Below, one piece after another: positions 7,847 through 18,108 of a stretch of 64,000 nt of DNA. This stretch comes from Endozoicomonas acroporae (GTDB lineage Bacteria > Pseudomonadota > Gammaproteobacteria > Pseudomonadales > Endozoicomonadaceae): positions 1 to 64,000 of the forward strand of contig NZ_PJPV01000026.1 in the NCBI RefSeq assembly GCF_002864045.1, given 5' to 3'. A model generated the notes under the pieces. The model worked only from the letters and a program-made list of their open reading frames with translations, searched no databases and was not told the origin of the DNA. Both the position numbers and the translations under genes were made by a program. How positions within the stretch are numbered: position 1 is the stretch's first letter; each line of letters starts with the position of its first letter.

Positions 7847-9454
7847 ATGTTATTTAATAGAAATCACACAGGCAGCCATAAGCAAAAGCATACAAGCCCT
7901 CGTTATATTAAGTTGATTGCCAGGCTCGCCATTATCTTTGCCGTTTTAACCACAAAAATGGCCTACTGTGACATTGAGCATACGCAAAACAAAAGTCTGA
8001 GATATTCCGTTGCCAGGCGTGCAGTCCCCATATTAACCGAGACGCTGTTTTCAATTGAGAGGCTTCATGAACAATCACCGATGCTGTCATGGGTGTTTAA
8101 AAGCAGCCTGCTACAGGCATTTCAGGCAGCATCTCGAATCAACAATCTGTATATCATCTCTTACCGGGATATCAAGGCACTAAACGATTATGCCAAAACC
8201 ACTAAACATGGTTATTACGAGTTATCCTTCAAAGGCAAGAGAATTTATTTTATCGCTAATGCAGATATCGCCAATCAGATCATCGCTCTTGAAGGACAAG
8301 AGCACAACCTTCATACCCACAGAAGACTGCTGAGTGCGCAAAACTGGTTTCTGCTGGAAAACAATCCTGTAGCTGCAAGGGATATGCATCACCATAGCTA
8401 TGGAAGCAAGCAGGCGGCACTCTTTCAGCAGGCGTTTGAAAGGCTGCAACAGCTGCCAGATACCTCTATGTTATTAACAAACCAGCAAACCTCAGACTTC
8501 GTATATGGCGAGAAAGCTGCCGATCTGATCAGCAATCTGTTAACCCAGATATATTTTCAAATACTGTTTTCCAATGTCTCTCCAGAATACCCCGTTAATA
8601 GAAACATTCAGCAGCAGGTTAATCAACATTATTACCAGATAAAGCGTCTTTACGATCAGCTGGAAGTGCATACCGGAAAATACGATTTAAAAGCCAATCA
8701 TTTCATTCATGGCAACAGCTTATTTGCAAAAGATCACCCTTACACCAATATTCAAACATTAGAACAGTTTTACAAAGTGCTCTGTTGGTTATATGACGAG
8801 CCTCTAATGCCGAGCATTCATTCTGGCACCCACCAGTCCACCAGAGAAACTTTGGCAACAAGAACAGTCGAGCTATTAAGAAAAAATAATGCAGCCGTGC
8901 TGCCCGTATTTGCCCCCTCCCTGACACAGGACCTTGAAGAGGTGTCACCAGAGGAAGCCATCAACATTATTTTCAATTTATTATCCTGGATTGATAATTC
9001 ATTGAACATCAGTAATACAGCGACAAATTTTGTTATTCACATCGCTGAACATCATCAAAACCAGCACCTTCTTGATATGCATCAGCTATTCGCTGATGAA
9101 GTCCACAACCTGCGCGCCCTGGCAACGCTGTTTCCCAGAAAAGTGAACCGCCCCTTTCGGGTAACAACCAGATCAGAAACAGAAAACCACCAGATACATT
9201 TTCAACCGGATGATATGATACTGATTACCAACGCCATCAAAGGGCACGCCTTTGGCTATGAGCCCAGAAAATGCCCATCAAAGCCATACAGTGTTTATAT
9301 TCTTCCTGAGTTTCTCCAGTATTTTTTTGCGAATTATCACGCCCGATATGCTGCTCGCCCAAAACTGATTCCAAACAGTACAAGCTGGTTCTGGAATAAG
9401 CTGGAAGTTACTCCACTAGTTCTGGAACCATCGCTTAATGTAACTGAACAGTAA
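7847..9454 (+). CDS. divergent cytochrome P450-like protein with N-terminal membrane or signal segment
   Basis: Protein of 535 aa with the layout of a cytochrome P450. A basic then hydrophobic N-terminus (about residues 20-42) resembles a signal sequence or anchor. A C-helix-like THRRLL segment follows. An I-helix-like stretch lies near 365-395, then a K-helix-like EVHNLR (418-423), and then FGYEPRKC (469-476), where Cys476 would be the haem ligand. The match is imperfect: the haem loop has Glu for Gly, the residue after CP is Ser, and the Glu of ExxR is displaced. So the fold is likely but haem binding and catalysis are uncertain. No redox partner is nearby. The gene is A/T-rich and lacks a clear Shine-Dalgarno, which suggests transfer. 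Confidence 0.5.
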   Translation: MLFNRNHTGSHKQKHTSPRYIKLIARLAIIFAVLTTKMAYCDIEHTQNKSLRYSVARRAVPILTETLFSIERLHEQSPMLSWVFKSSLLQAFQAASRINNLYIISYRDIKALNDYAKTTKHGYYELSFKGKRIYFIANADIANQIIALEGQEHNLHTHRRLLSAQNWFLLENNPVAARDMHHHSYGSKQAALFQQAFERLQQLPDTSMLLTNQQTSDFVYGEKAADLISNLLTQIYFQILFSNVSPEYPVNRNIQQQVNQHYYQIKRLYDQLEVHTGKYDLKANHFIHGNSLFAKDHPYTNIQTLEQFYKVLCWLYDEPLMPSIHSGTHQSTRETLATRTVELLRKNNAAVLPVFAPSLTQDLEEVSPEEAINIIFNLLSWIDNSLNISNTATNFVIHIAEHHQNQHLLDMHQLFADEVHNLRALATLFPRKVNRPFRVTTRSETENHQIHFQPDDMILITNAIKGHAFGYEPRKCPSKPYSVYILPEFLQYFFANYHARYAARPKLIPNSTSWFWNKLEVTPLVLEPSLNVTEQ

Positions 9455-9475
9455 TTTATCAGGCTGTCTCAGTTA

Positions 9476-12400
9476 CTATCCATGCAAACTAACCTGAGCC
9501 AGATCCATTAACTCACGGTTGGCAACGGCAAACATGGCCAGATCGGCCTGTGGCGCACTGCGTATATCGGCCAGCATATTCTGCCAGCGGGCTACCAGGG
9601 CATGGTTATCCATAATCCATTTATCAATGGTTTGCTCAATGGGTACGCCATCCTGCGCCATGGTGATGAGCCCTTCGGATAATTTACGCTGTTGCCAGCT
9701 CAGTTCGTCCCTAGCGCTGTCCCGTGCCAGAGACTGCCAGTGATTAGTCACCTCCAGTTGCGACAGGGCATTACCATACCAGGTCAGCTCCAGGCGAGAA
9801 CCTATGGTAAAGAAAGTCCTGATGGCCAACTCCAGGGGAACCCCGGTTTCGTCGGCTACCCTGATCACGGGCAACACACTCAACAGATAACGCTGCCCGG
9901 CAACCACCAGAGCCAGCGCCTGTGGAACGCCTTGTGCAACCATACTGTCAACGGCCTTGTCCAACTCTGCCTTTTCTTCTTCACCAAGGGATTCGGTAAA
10001 ACAGGAGAGGAATTTCTCCACCCTGGGCCCATAATGTTCAACACACTCGGCCGGTATCAGATCCTGACGCTTCAGGCGGATAAACCAGCGGGTAGTCCGC
10101 CTCGCCAGCTTGATCAATGCGCCCATCATCCGGTACTGCAATGCACTGGAAACCTTATGATCCAATTGCTCAATCATCATCCAGTAACGGGAAACATTAA
10201 ACACATCACGACTGGCACTGAAGGCACGGGCGATTTCGGCCGATGACGCCCCCGTGGTCATTTGCAGCCGATAAACAAACGTAATCCCCATCATATCAAT
10301 CAGATGATTGGCAATCTGGGTAGAGATAATCTCCTTGCGCAGACGATGTTTTCTGATCTCCTCCGGAAAGCGGTCCACCAGAATCCGGGGAAAGGCACTG
10401 TATAATTCCCGGGTAAGATATCGATCATCAATCACTGTCGAGTTCAGTAACGCTTCTTTCAGGTCAGCTTTACTGTATGAAATCAACAGCGACAGTTCCG
10501 GCCGGGTTAACCCCTGCCCATTAGCGGCCCGTTCGGCCATCGCTTCATTATCCGGCAAAAACTCAATGGTTCTGTCCAGCTTACCCCGTTCCTCAAGGTG
10601 CTGCATAAAACGACGATACTCGCCCATTCTTGAGGCAACATCCGATTCAACCACAGAAATCGCCTGGGTCTGACGGTAGTTATTGGTCAATACCAGGGCG
10701 GCCACTTCATCGGTCATGCTTTCCAGCAGCTGGTTTCGCTGTTTAATGGTCATATCGCCATTGGCGACCATATCATTCAGAAGAATCTTGATATTGACCT
10801 CATGATCAGAACAGTCAACGCCACCGGAATTATCGATAAAGTCGGTATTCAACCCACCGCCCTGCAGCGCATATTCCATACGCCCCAGTTGACTCAGCCC
10901 AAGATTCCCCCCTTCCCCGACCACACTGGCCTGAACTTCACAACCATTAATTCTCAGTGGGTCATTGGCCTTATCCCCCACGTCGCTGTGGGTTTCGTTC
11001 ATTGACTTGATATAGGTACCGATACCGCCATTCCATAACAGATCAACCGGGGCCCGTAACATACAGCGAATCAACTCATTGGGGGGCAGATGACTGGCGG
11101 TAATACCAAAGCGCTCCTTCATTTCAGGACTGATGGCGATTGACTTTGCCTGGCGGGAAAAAACGCCCCCGCCCTCAGAAATAAGACTGGTGTCGTAGTC
11201 TGCCCAGCTGGAACGAGGCAATTCAAACAGACGACGACGCTCGGCAAAACTCTGATAAACATCCGGGTTGGGATCAACAAAAATATGCAGATGATTGAAT
11301 GCACCGATTAAAGCAATGGTTTCGGAGCACAACATACCATTGCCAAAAACATCTCCGCCCATATCGCCAATACCAATGGTAGAGATCACATCCTGCTGGA
11401 CATGTATCCCTTTTTCCCGGAAGTGTCTCTGCACCGAAACCCAGGCACCTCTGGCGGTAATCCCCATCTTCTTGTGGTCATAACCCACACTGCCCCCGGA
11501 AGCAAAGGCATCCCCCAGCCAGAAGTTGTAATCCTGTGCAATGCCGTTGGCGATATCGGAAAACGTTGCCGTGCCTTTATCCGCGGCCACCACCAGATAA
11601 CTGTCACTGTCGTCATACATCACCACGCCATCCGGATGAACCACGTCACCTTCCACCAGGTTATCGGTGATATCCAGCAGTCCTCTGATAAAGGTTTTAT
11701 AACAGCGAATCCCCTCTTCCATTATCGCTTCCCGACTGCCATCAACCGGTAACTGTTTGGGCACAAAACCGCCTTTGGCACCAACGGGGACAATAAGGGC
11801 ATTTTTCACCTGCTGGGCCTTGACCAGTCCAAGAATTTCCGTTCTGAAATCTTCCACCCGGTCAGACCAGCGCAAACCGCCACGGGCCACCTTGCCCCCT
11901 CTCAGGTGAACACCTTCGACAATGGGCGAGTAGACAAAAATTTCATACAGTGGCACCGGTTTGGGAATGTCCGGTATCTCCCTCGCCGCCATTTTCAGGG
12001 AGATATAGGACTTGGCACTTCCTTCGTCATCCTGCTGATAAAAGTTGGTTCGCTGTGTTGCCTTGATCACATCCTGATAACAGCGGATAAGCTTGTCTTC
12101 ACTCAACACTTCCACCTGATCAAGCCCATGGAGAATTTGCTGCTGAATATGCTGCTGACGGGCAAGGCGCTGTGTTATGGACAGTTTCAGCCCGGGGTTG
12201 AAGCGAACCTCAAACAACGCCACCAACAATCGGGCAATCTCAATGTTATTGCACAACGTTTCGGCAATATAAGTCTGACTGAAACCGACACGAATCTGCT
12301 TCATATAACGTGCATAAGCCCGCAGCATGGCAACCTGCCGCCAACTCAGGCCAGCGGATAATACCAGCCGGTTGAACCGGTCATTTTCCGCCTCCCCGAA

Positions 12401-14338
12401 CCAGATTTTTTCAAACGCTTCCCGGAAGGTGGGACCCACTTTTTGCAGATCAATCGTAATTCGTGCATCGAAACTTAATTGAAAGTCATGAATCCAGATG
12501 GTCTCACCGGAAGCGGTGTTAATCAGATAGGGATACTCACCGAGCACACGCAGACCCAGGTTTTCAATAATTGGAATCTGGTCAGCTAACGGCAGGGGCT
12601 CGATAAAATGGTACAGCTTCAGGTGAACCAGCCCGGCGGCATCGTCCAGTGACTGGTAAAACCCCATGGCCAGCGGCCGGTCATTGTCCATTTTTTCGAA
12701 ATGGCGAATATCCGTCACCGCTGACTGGGGCTTGAACGCTTCCTGATAGGCGGCACTGAACCCATCGGAGAACCTTGCCAGCAGTTTATTCCCCCGCACT
12801 TCGCCAAAGGTTTCCAGCACCTCTGTCCTGAGGTCATCATTCCAGGATGATCCCGCAAGCATGATCTCCCGGGTAATCACATCCAGATTGTAATCAATCC
12901 GCCCTTTCAACTTGAACACGAAATGAACTCTGGCCAGGATCGACTCAGAAAAATAGGTGGTAAACTCGCTGTCTTCTGCCTCCAGTCGGTGACAGAGAAT
13001 GTTTTCCACCCGCCGACGGAAGCGGGTACTGTAGATATCCCTTGGCACATAGACCAGCGCTGAACAGAATGGCCCGTAGGGATCCTGCCGGATAAAGACT
13101 TTTATCTGTTTCCGCTCCTGCATTCGCAGGATTGACATGGCGGTCTGAAAAAGTTCGTCCTGACTGGTCTGAAACAGTTCATCCCTGGGAAAAATCTCCA
13201 GTATCTGCACCAGGTCTTTGCCATGATGGCTTTTGGGGTCCAGGCCAGAGCGTTGCAGGATCGCCGACACCTTGTTACGGATATAGGGAATGGCATAGGG
13301 CGTCTTGCGATACACCGGAGAGGTGTAGAGACCAACAATACGTGCCTCACCCACAATGCGCCCCTGCTCATCAAAGCGTCGCACAGTAATAAAGTCAGGA
13401 TAGGCAGGCCGGTGAACACTGGAGCGGACAGAAGCTTTGGAGAACGAGAGCCGCTCGGTCAGCTCAAACAGGTCATGTTCAATAAAGGGTTCCAGTGACA
13501 GCTGACCGGGCTGGCCTTCATTGGCAGGTTTCAACAACCCAAACAGTGACTCCGACGGTCTTCTCAGACGACGACTGCCTTCATGTTCTGTGACAATCAG
13601 TTCTTCGTAACCCAGGAAGGTGAAATTATCATCCAGCAGCCATTCCAGAAATGCCTGAACCTCATCGTCTTTTTTCAGCAAGCCGCCCGGCATAGCCCCC
13701 GGCTCTCCGGCCATAGCCGCCAGCCTTTTCACCCGTCCGGTCATTTCATCGAAGTCATCGACAACACGACTGACATCTCTCAGCACCGCATTTAATTGGC
13801 TCTCCAGCTGGTCCAGTTGACTCTGGTCCTCACAACGGTCGATTTCGAGATAAACAAAGGCCTCCTGGCAGACAAACTCCCCATCCCCCCTTTCATCCCC
13901 AAACTGCAAGGTCATGTCTGCGGCACGCCGGGAATAGAAGACGCCATTGCGCAATAAATGAATGGTTGAGCCATAATCGTTCAGCTTCATCCTGAGCGAG
14001 TCCACCACAAAAGGCATATCCCGATGGAGGATTCGGATGACCGTATGGGTTGAGTGCCAGCCATGCATGTTATATTCCGGATTGATAACCTCAATGCGCG
14101 GCTGGCCCGGATTATGGTATTGAATAAACTTCCAGAATGAGTGGGTAGCGCCCAGCAGTTCCTGCCAGTTGCCGGATACCAGATCCTCATGGGTATCCAG
14201 TGAGTAATACCGATAGACAAACTCATGAAAGCTATCCAGCTGCTCTACCGGAATATGGGTAGCCAGATCACTGATCAGTTTATCCAGAGTTTCTTCACGC
14301 TCCTGACTATTTAACTGCCCCATCCCTGGCCTCTCCAT
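9476..14338 (-). CDS. gdhB: NAD-specific glutamate dehydrogenase, large type
   Basis: Large NAD-dependent glutamate dehydrogenase (GDH-180 class, 1620 aa), which converts glutamate to 2-oxoglutarate and ammonia for glutamate catabolism. The N-terminal third holds ACT-like regulatory regions. The catalytic domain includes GGKVARGGLRWSDRVEDF followed by the lysine-containing VPVGAKGGFV, and a NAD-binding region with GIGDMGGDVFGNGML. The long C-terminal region is typical of the class. It is complete and monocistronic. Confidence 0.96.
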   Translation of the reverse strand: MERPGMGQLNSQEREETLDKLISDLATHIPVEQLDSFHEFVYRYYSLDTHEDLVSGNWQELLGATHSFWKFIQYHNPGQPRIEVINPEYNMHGWHSTHTVIRILHRDMPFVVDSLRMKLNDYGSTIHLLRNGVFYSRRAADMTLQFGDERGDGEFVCQEAFVYLEIDRCEDQSQLDQLESQLNAVLRDVSRVVDDFDEMTGRVKRLAAMAGEPGAMPGGLLKKDDEVQAFLEWLLDDNFTFLGYEELIVTEHEGSRRLRRPSESLFGLLKPANEGQPGQLSLEPFIEHDLFELTERLSFSKASVRSSVHRPAYPDFITVRRFDEQGRIVGEARIVGLYTSPVYRKTPYAIPYIRNKVSAILQRSGLDPKSHHGKDLVQILEIFPRDELFQTSQDELFQTAMSILRMQERKQIKVFIRQDPYGPFCSALVYVPRDIYSTRFRRRVENILCHRLEAEDSEFTTYFSESILARVHFVFKLKGRIDYNLDVITREIMLAGSSWNDDLRTEVLETFGEVRGNKLLARFSDGFSAAYQEAFKPQSAVTDIRHFEKMDNDRPLAMGFYQSLDDAAGLVHLKLYHFIEPLPLADQIPIIENLGLRVLGEYPYLINTASGETIWIHDFQLSFDARITIDLQKVGPTFREAFEKIWFGEAENDRFNRLVLSAGLSWRQVAMLRAYARYMKQIRVGFSQTYIAETLCNNIEIARLLVALFEVRFNPGLKLSITQRLARQQHIQQQILHGLDQVEVLSEDKLIRCYQDVIKATQRTNFYQQDDEGSAKSYISLKMAAREIPDIPKPVPLYEIFVYSPIVEGVHLRGGKVARGGLRWSDRVEDFRTEILGLVKAQQVKNALIVPVGAKGGFVPKQLPVDGSREAIMEEGIRCYKTFIRGLLDITDNLVEGDVVHPDGVVMYDDSDSYLVVAADKGTATFSDIANGIAQDYNFWLGDAFASGGSVGYDHKKMGITARGAWVSVQRHFREKGIHVQQDVISTIGIGDMGGDVFGNGMLCSETIALIGAFNHLHIFVDPNPDVYQSFAERRRLFELPRSSWADYDTSLISEGGGVFSRQAKSIAISPEMKERFGITASHLPPNELIRCMLRAPVDLLWNGGIGTYIKSMNETHSDVGDKANDPLRINGCEVQASVVGEGGNLGLSQLGRMEYALQGGGLNTDFIDNSGGVDCSDHEVNIKILLNDMVANGDMTIKQRNQLLESMTDEVAALVLTNNYRQTQAISVVESDVASRMGEYRRFMQHLEERGKLDRTIEFLPDNEAMAERAANGQGLTRPELSLLISYSKADLKEALLNSTVIDDRYLTRELYSAFPRILVDRFPEEIRKHRLRKEIISTQIANHLIDMMGITFVYRLQMTTGASSAEIARAFSASRDVFNVSRYWMMIEQLDHKVSSALQYRMMGALIKLARRTTRWFIRLKRQDLIPAECVEHYGPRVEKFLSCFTESLGEEEKAELDKAVDSMVAQGVPQALALVVAGQRYLLSVLPVIRVADETGVPLELAIRTFFTIGSRLELTWYGNALSQLEVTNHWQSLARDSARDELSWQQRKLSEGLITMAQDGVPIEQTIDKWIMDNHALVARWQNMLADIRSAPQADLAMFAVANRELMDLAQVSLHG

Positions 14339-14568
14339 TTTGAATAGATATCTGTTTTAAAATCCATGTACTAGACCATCGGCCTTGGCAAACCTATATT
14401 GAAGGGCGCTGTCGAAAATAAGGCCTTTAAGTAATTAACCGTAAAGCATTCGACAAGACACAGGGATGGGACTTATCAATAGTGCAAATGACTTGTAGAA
14501 TTTCCAGACTGAAAAGTGGTGCCATGCACTCTCTTTAAAGACGCAGACAGATTGCCAGGTTGAAAAAA

Positions 14569-15540
14569 ATGTCATCAAGCCACTGTTTTACCCAATTCAG
14601 TCAGCTGAAAAACTACCTCTCCAGCACCATCATTGGCCAGGAACATCTGGTTAACCGCCTGTTAATCACCCTGCTGGCTGACGGACACCTGCTGGTTGAA
14701 GGTGCCCCCGGCCTGGCCAAGACCAGGGCGGTTAAAGCACTGTCCGATGGCCTGGATGCCGATTTCCACAGAATCCAGTTTACCCCTGACCTGCTGCCTG
14801 CCGATGTCACCGGCACCGACATCTATCTGCCGGAAGATGGCAGCTTCCGGTTTCAGCCCGGCCCGATTTTTCACAACCTGATTCTGGCGGACGAGATCAA
14901 CCGCGCACCGGCCAAAGTTCAGTCTTCATTACTGGAAGCCATGGCCGAGCGGCAGGTCAGTGTTGGCCAGAAAACCTACCCATTGCCTGAGGTCTTTATG
15001 GTGATGGCCACCCAGAACCCCATTGAACAGGAAGGCACTTACCCATTGCCGGAGGCCCAGCTGGATCGCTTTATCATGCATGTCTGGGTGGGCTATCCCG
15101 ATGTGGCAGCAGAGCGGGCGATTCTGAAACTGGCCAGGGGAGAAGCCATGCAGACACCGGTTGAGCGCCCCCAATCCCCGCTCACCCAGGAAGAAATTCT
15201 GCAGGCCCGCCAGGCAGTGCTGGCCGTGCATATGGAGCCATCGGTTGAGGAATACATTGTTCAGTTAATTGATGCCAGCCGCCACCCGGAACGTTACAGC
15301 GATCAACTCTCAGGATGGCTGGATTACGGTGCCAGCCCCAGGGGTACCATTGCCCTTGATCGCTGTGCCCGCGCTTATGCCTGGCTGGATGGCCGTGATT
15401 ATGTCACCCCTGATGATGTTCAGTCGATCGCCCACGACGTGCTGCGCCATCGCCTGCTGCTAACCTTTGAAGCCGAAGCCGAGGGTAAGGATGCAGACCA
15501 GATCATCAACCAGCTATTAGACATCGTTCCCATCGCCTGA
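14569..15540 (+). CDS. MoxR-family AAA+ ATPase
   Basis: MoxR AAA+ ATPase of 323 aa. Walker A GAPGLAKT at about 45-52, Walker B with LADEINRAPAKVQ near 107, and sensor 1 MATQNP are present. An in-frame TTG lies three codons upstream, but the ATG at 14569 is preceded by AGG and is preferred. MoxR proteins act as chaperone-like ATPases with von Willebrand A proteins. Here the partner genes follow directly (DUF58, DUF4381, batA, batB, batD), so this is the first gene of a complete Bat operon linked in other bacteria to envelope stress and oxygen tolerance. Confidence 0.95.
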   Translation: MSSSHCFTQFSQLKNYLSSTIIGQEHLVNRLLITLLADGHLLVEGAPGLAKTRAVKALSDGLDADFHRIQFTPDLLPADVTGTDIYLPEDGSFRFQPGPIFHNLILADEINRAPAKVQSSLLEAMAERQVSVGQKTYPLPEVFMVMATQNPIEQEGTYPLPEAQLDRFIMHVWVGYPDVAAERAILKLARGEAMQTPVERPQSPLTQEEILQARQAVLAVHMEPSVEEYIVQLIDASRHPERYSDQLSGWLDYGASPRGTIALDRCARAYAWLDGRDYVTPDDVQSIAHDVLRHRLLLTFEAEAEGKDADQIINQLLDIVPIA

Positions 15541-15583
15541 ACTGATTCACACATGCATTTAAAAGGGCTATCAGAGACAAGCC

Positions 15584-16522
15584 ATGAGTGGAGCCTACTG
15601 TACATTACAGAGCCTGGTTAATCTGCGGTTGTCGGCCAGGGACCTGCCTTTGTTTCGCCAGGGACGCAGCCAGCGTCAGATGCTGGGTAACTCCCGTTCC
15701 CCGTTCAAGGGCCGTGGTATCGACTTTGAAGAAGTCAGGGCCTATCAGTTCGGGGATGATATCCGTTCCATCGACTGGCGGGTCACGGCCCGGAGAATGA
15801 AGCCGCACACCAAAGTATTTCGGGAAGAGCGGGAGCGGCCGGTGATGATTTTGCTCGACCAGAGCCATGCCATGTTCTTTGGCAGCCAATTGAACTTCAA
15901 ATCCGTCACTGCGGCGGAAATCTCCGCTCTGATTGCCTGGGCCACCCTTAACCATGGTGACCGGATTGGCGGTGTTATTTTCAATGAACATGAGCTGAAT
16001 GAAACACGACCAAAGCGTTCCAGAAAAACGCTGATGCACTGGCTTAACCAGACGGAACGGATGAACCGGAAACTCCGCCTTGCCTCCATAGCCAGTATGG
16101 ATGCAGAACATGGGCTGGCCAGAACCCTCAGGCACACCCGGCGAGTGGCACATCCCGGCACCCAGATATTTCTGATTAGCGATTTCAGTCATGTTAATAA
16201 AGAGTCCGAACAGCATCTGGCTCAGCTGGCCCGGCACAATGAACTGATGGCGATCAAAGTGAACGACCCTCTGGAGCAGCATCTGCCAACTCCGGATCAA
16301 TACCGGATCACCGATGGCATGCACAACCTGTCGGTGAACACCGGCCACCCTCAGCTGCGCCAGCAGTTCCATCAGCAGTATCTGACGCACCATGAACAGC
16401 TGACGCAGATGCTGGCACGGTATCGTATCCCGCTGCTGGAGATTAATTGTGCCACACCCTCCGCGCAGCAGTTGTTGGGGCTGTATGGTGTCAGGACGAA
16501 CAGCAGGGAGCTGGCTCAGTGA
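15584..16522 (+). CDS. DUF58 domain protein of the Bat operon
   Basis: DUF58/VWA-like protein of 312 aa. The signature RGIDFEEVRAYQFGDDIRSI lies near residues 46-65, followed by IDWRVTARR. The VWA metal site is degenerate: the usual DxSxS appears as DQSHA, as is common in this family. It is soluble, 43 bp after moxR, and probably acts as an adaptor for the MoxR ATPase and the membrane VWA proteins. Confidence 0.9.
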   Translation: MSGAYCTLQSLVNLRLSARDLPLFRQGRSQRQMLGNSRSPFKGRGIDFEEVRAYQFGDDIRSIDWRVTARRMKPHTKVFREERERPVMILLDQSHAMFFGSQLNFKSVTAAEISALIAWATLNHGDRIGGVIFNEHELNETRPKRSRKTLMHWLNQTERMNRKLRLASIASMDAEHGLARTLRHTRRVAHPGTQIFLISDFSHVNKESEQHLAQLARHNELMAIKVNDPLEQHLPTPDQYRITDGMHNLSVNTGHPQLRQQFHQQYLTHHEQLTQMLARYRIPLLEINCATPSAQQLLGLYGVRTNSRELAQ

Positions 16523-16580
16523 AGAGATATTTGGTGGTTAACGCCTGTTTTGAGCTTACGGCAGCACAGAGGACTTAGTT

Positions 16581-17078
16581 ATGAACCTGCAAAATCCTCT
16601 GGACCAACTCCGCCCGAACTATCTCCCGGACCCTGTTGGATTATGGCCCCCCGCCATTGGCTGGTGGCTTCTGGCGTTGATCGGTATTGCCCTGATGGTT
16701 CTGGTCACCGTCTATGGCTGGCGTTGCTGGCAGAAAAACCGTTACCGCTCAGAGGCACTGCTGCAAGCCAGAAAAATTCACGCTGACTATCAGGTTCACC
16801 AGTCGCTGCACAGACTGGCCAATGAATCCAATGAACTGTTAAAACGGGTAGCCTTGCACGCGTTTCCTGCAAACAAGGTTGCCGGGCTGAGCGGGACTTC
16901 CTGGTGCCAGTTTCTGGCGGATACCGGTGATATGCCCGACTTCCTCAACCACAGCGCCTTCAATAACCACCGCTATAACCCGCAGATACCGCTAACGCCA
17001 AACCACGGCACTCCCGACGAGATGCCAGCAAACGTGTATAAACTCACCCGGCAATGGATAAAGAGACACCATGCTTGA
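16581..17078 (+). CDS. DUF4381 membrane protein
   Basis: Protein of 165 aa with one transmembrane helix (about residues 28-51, WWLLALIGIALMVLVTVYG) between a proline-rich N-terminus and a cytoplasmic helical part. Position and size fit DUF4381, the small subunit found between DUF58 and batA in proteobacterial Bat operons. Its stop overlaps the batA start by eight bases. Confidence 0.85.
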   Translation: MNLQNPLDQLRPNYLPDPVGLWPPAIGWWLLALIGIALMVLVTVYGWRCWQKNRYRSEALLQARKIHADYQVHQSLHRLANESNELLKRVALHAFPANKVAGLSGTSWCQFLADTGDMPDFLNHSAFNNHRYNPQIPLTPNHGTPDEMPANVYKLTRQWIKRHHA

Positions 17079-18108
17079 GCTTGAATGGCCCTGGATACTG
17101 ATTGCCCTGCCCTTACCTCTGCTGGTTTATCGATGGGTCAAACCAGCCAGCAGCAATAATGATGCCGCGCTGTATACCCCTTTTTATGGCAAGCTGTCGT
17201 CCATAGTGGGAGAGCAACGGGCAGAACAGGAAACGCCTTCTGGCAAACGAATCATGCTACCCGGTGTGATCTGGCTACTGCTGCTTGTTGCGGCCAGCAA
17301 ACCGGTCTGGCTGGGAGACCCCGTTGAGATACAAGACAGTGGTCGTGACCTGATGATGGCCGTTGACCTCTCAGGCAGCATGGAGATCAAGGATATGGTG
17401 CTCAATGGCCGTCAGGTTGATCGGCTGAGCGCCACCAAAGCGGTGATGAATGACTTTATCCAGCGACGTCGTGGCGACCGGCTTGGGCTTATCCTGTTTG
17501 GTACCCAGGCCTATCTGCAAACACCGCTGACCTTTGACCGGGAAACGGTCAGAACACTGATGAATGAGTCGGCTATCGGGATGGCGGGCAACAAGACAGC
17601 GATCGGAGATGCCCTGGGTCTTACCGTCAAGCATCTTCGTAAGCGCCCCGAAGACAGTCGGGTGCTTATCTTGCTGACCGATGGTGCCAATACTGCCGGA
17701 GAGATATCCCCGCTGCAGGCTGCCCAGATTGCCCGGGAAGAAGGCATCAAAATCTACGCTATTGGCCTCGGGGCTGAAGAGATGGTGGAGCGCAGTTTCT
17801 TTGGCTCCCGCCGGGTTAATCCATCGGCGGACCTGGACGAGCAAACCTTACAGGAAATGACAGAACTGACAGGCGGTCAGTATTTCCGGGCCCGTAATAT
17901 TGAGGAACTGAATAAGATTTATGCGCTGCTGGATCAGCTTGAACCTGTGGTTCAGGAAGAAGAGGTGTTTCGCCCCAGCAAGAACCTGTTTTTCTGGCCA
18001 CTGGGACTGGCGCTGCTGCTAAGCCTGATCCCGGCAGTGATAAATATCAATTTCCCCAGCGCTCTTAACCACTGGCAAGCTGACAAAGGGAAGGCTCACC
18101 ATGATTGA
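17071..18108 (+). CDS. batA: BatA-like von Willebrand factor A membrane protein
   Basis: VWA protein of 345 aa anchored by an N-terminal helix pair and a C-terminal helix (NLFFWPLGLALLLSLIP). The MIDAS motif is intact (DLSGSM near residue 103), with the matching Thr and Asp positions around LLTDGANTAGE. It is inner-membrane with a large domain of the VWA type, and belongs with BatB and BatD in the same overlapping operon. Confidence 0.92.
   Translation: MLELEWPWILIALPLPLLVYRWVKPASSNNDAALYTPFYGKLSSIVGEQRAEQETPSGKRIMLPGVIWLLLLVAASKPVWLGDPVEIQDSGRDLMMAVDLSGSMEIKDMVLNGRQVDRLSATKAVMNDFIQRRRGDRLGLILFGTQAYLQTPLTFDRETVRTLMNESAIGMAGNKTAIGDALGLTVKHLRKRPEDSRVLILLTDGANTAGEISPLQAAQIAREEGIKIYAIGLGAEEMVERSFFGSRRVNPSADLDEQTLQEMTELTGGQYFRARNIEELNKIYALLDQLEPVVQEEEVFRPSKNLFFWPLGLALLLSLIPAVININFPSALNHWQADKGKAHHD

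Noticed and set aside
15605..16393. Minus-strand open frame of 262 codons opposite the DUF58 gene
   Set aside because: Shadow of a well-identified gene in a tight plus-strand operon.
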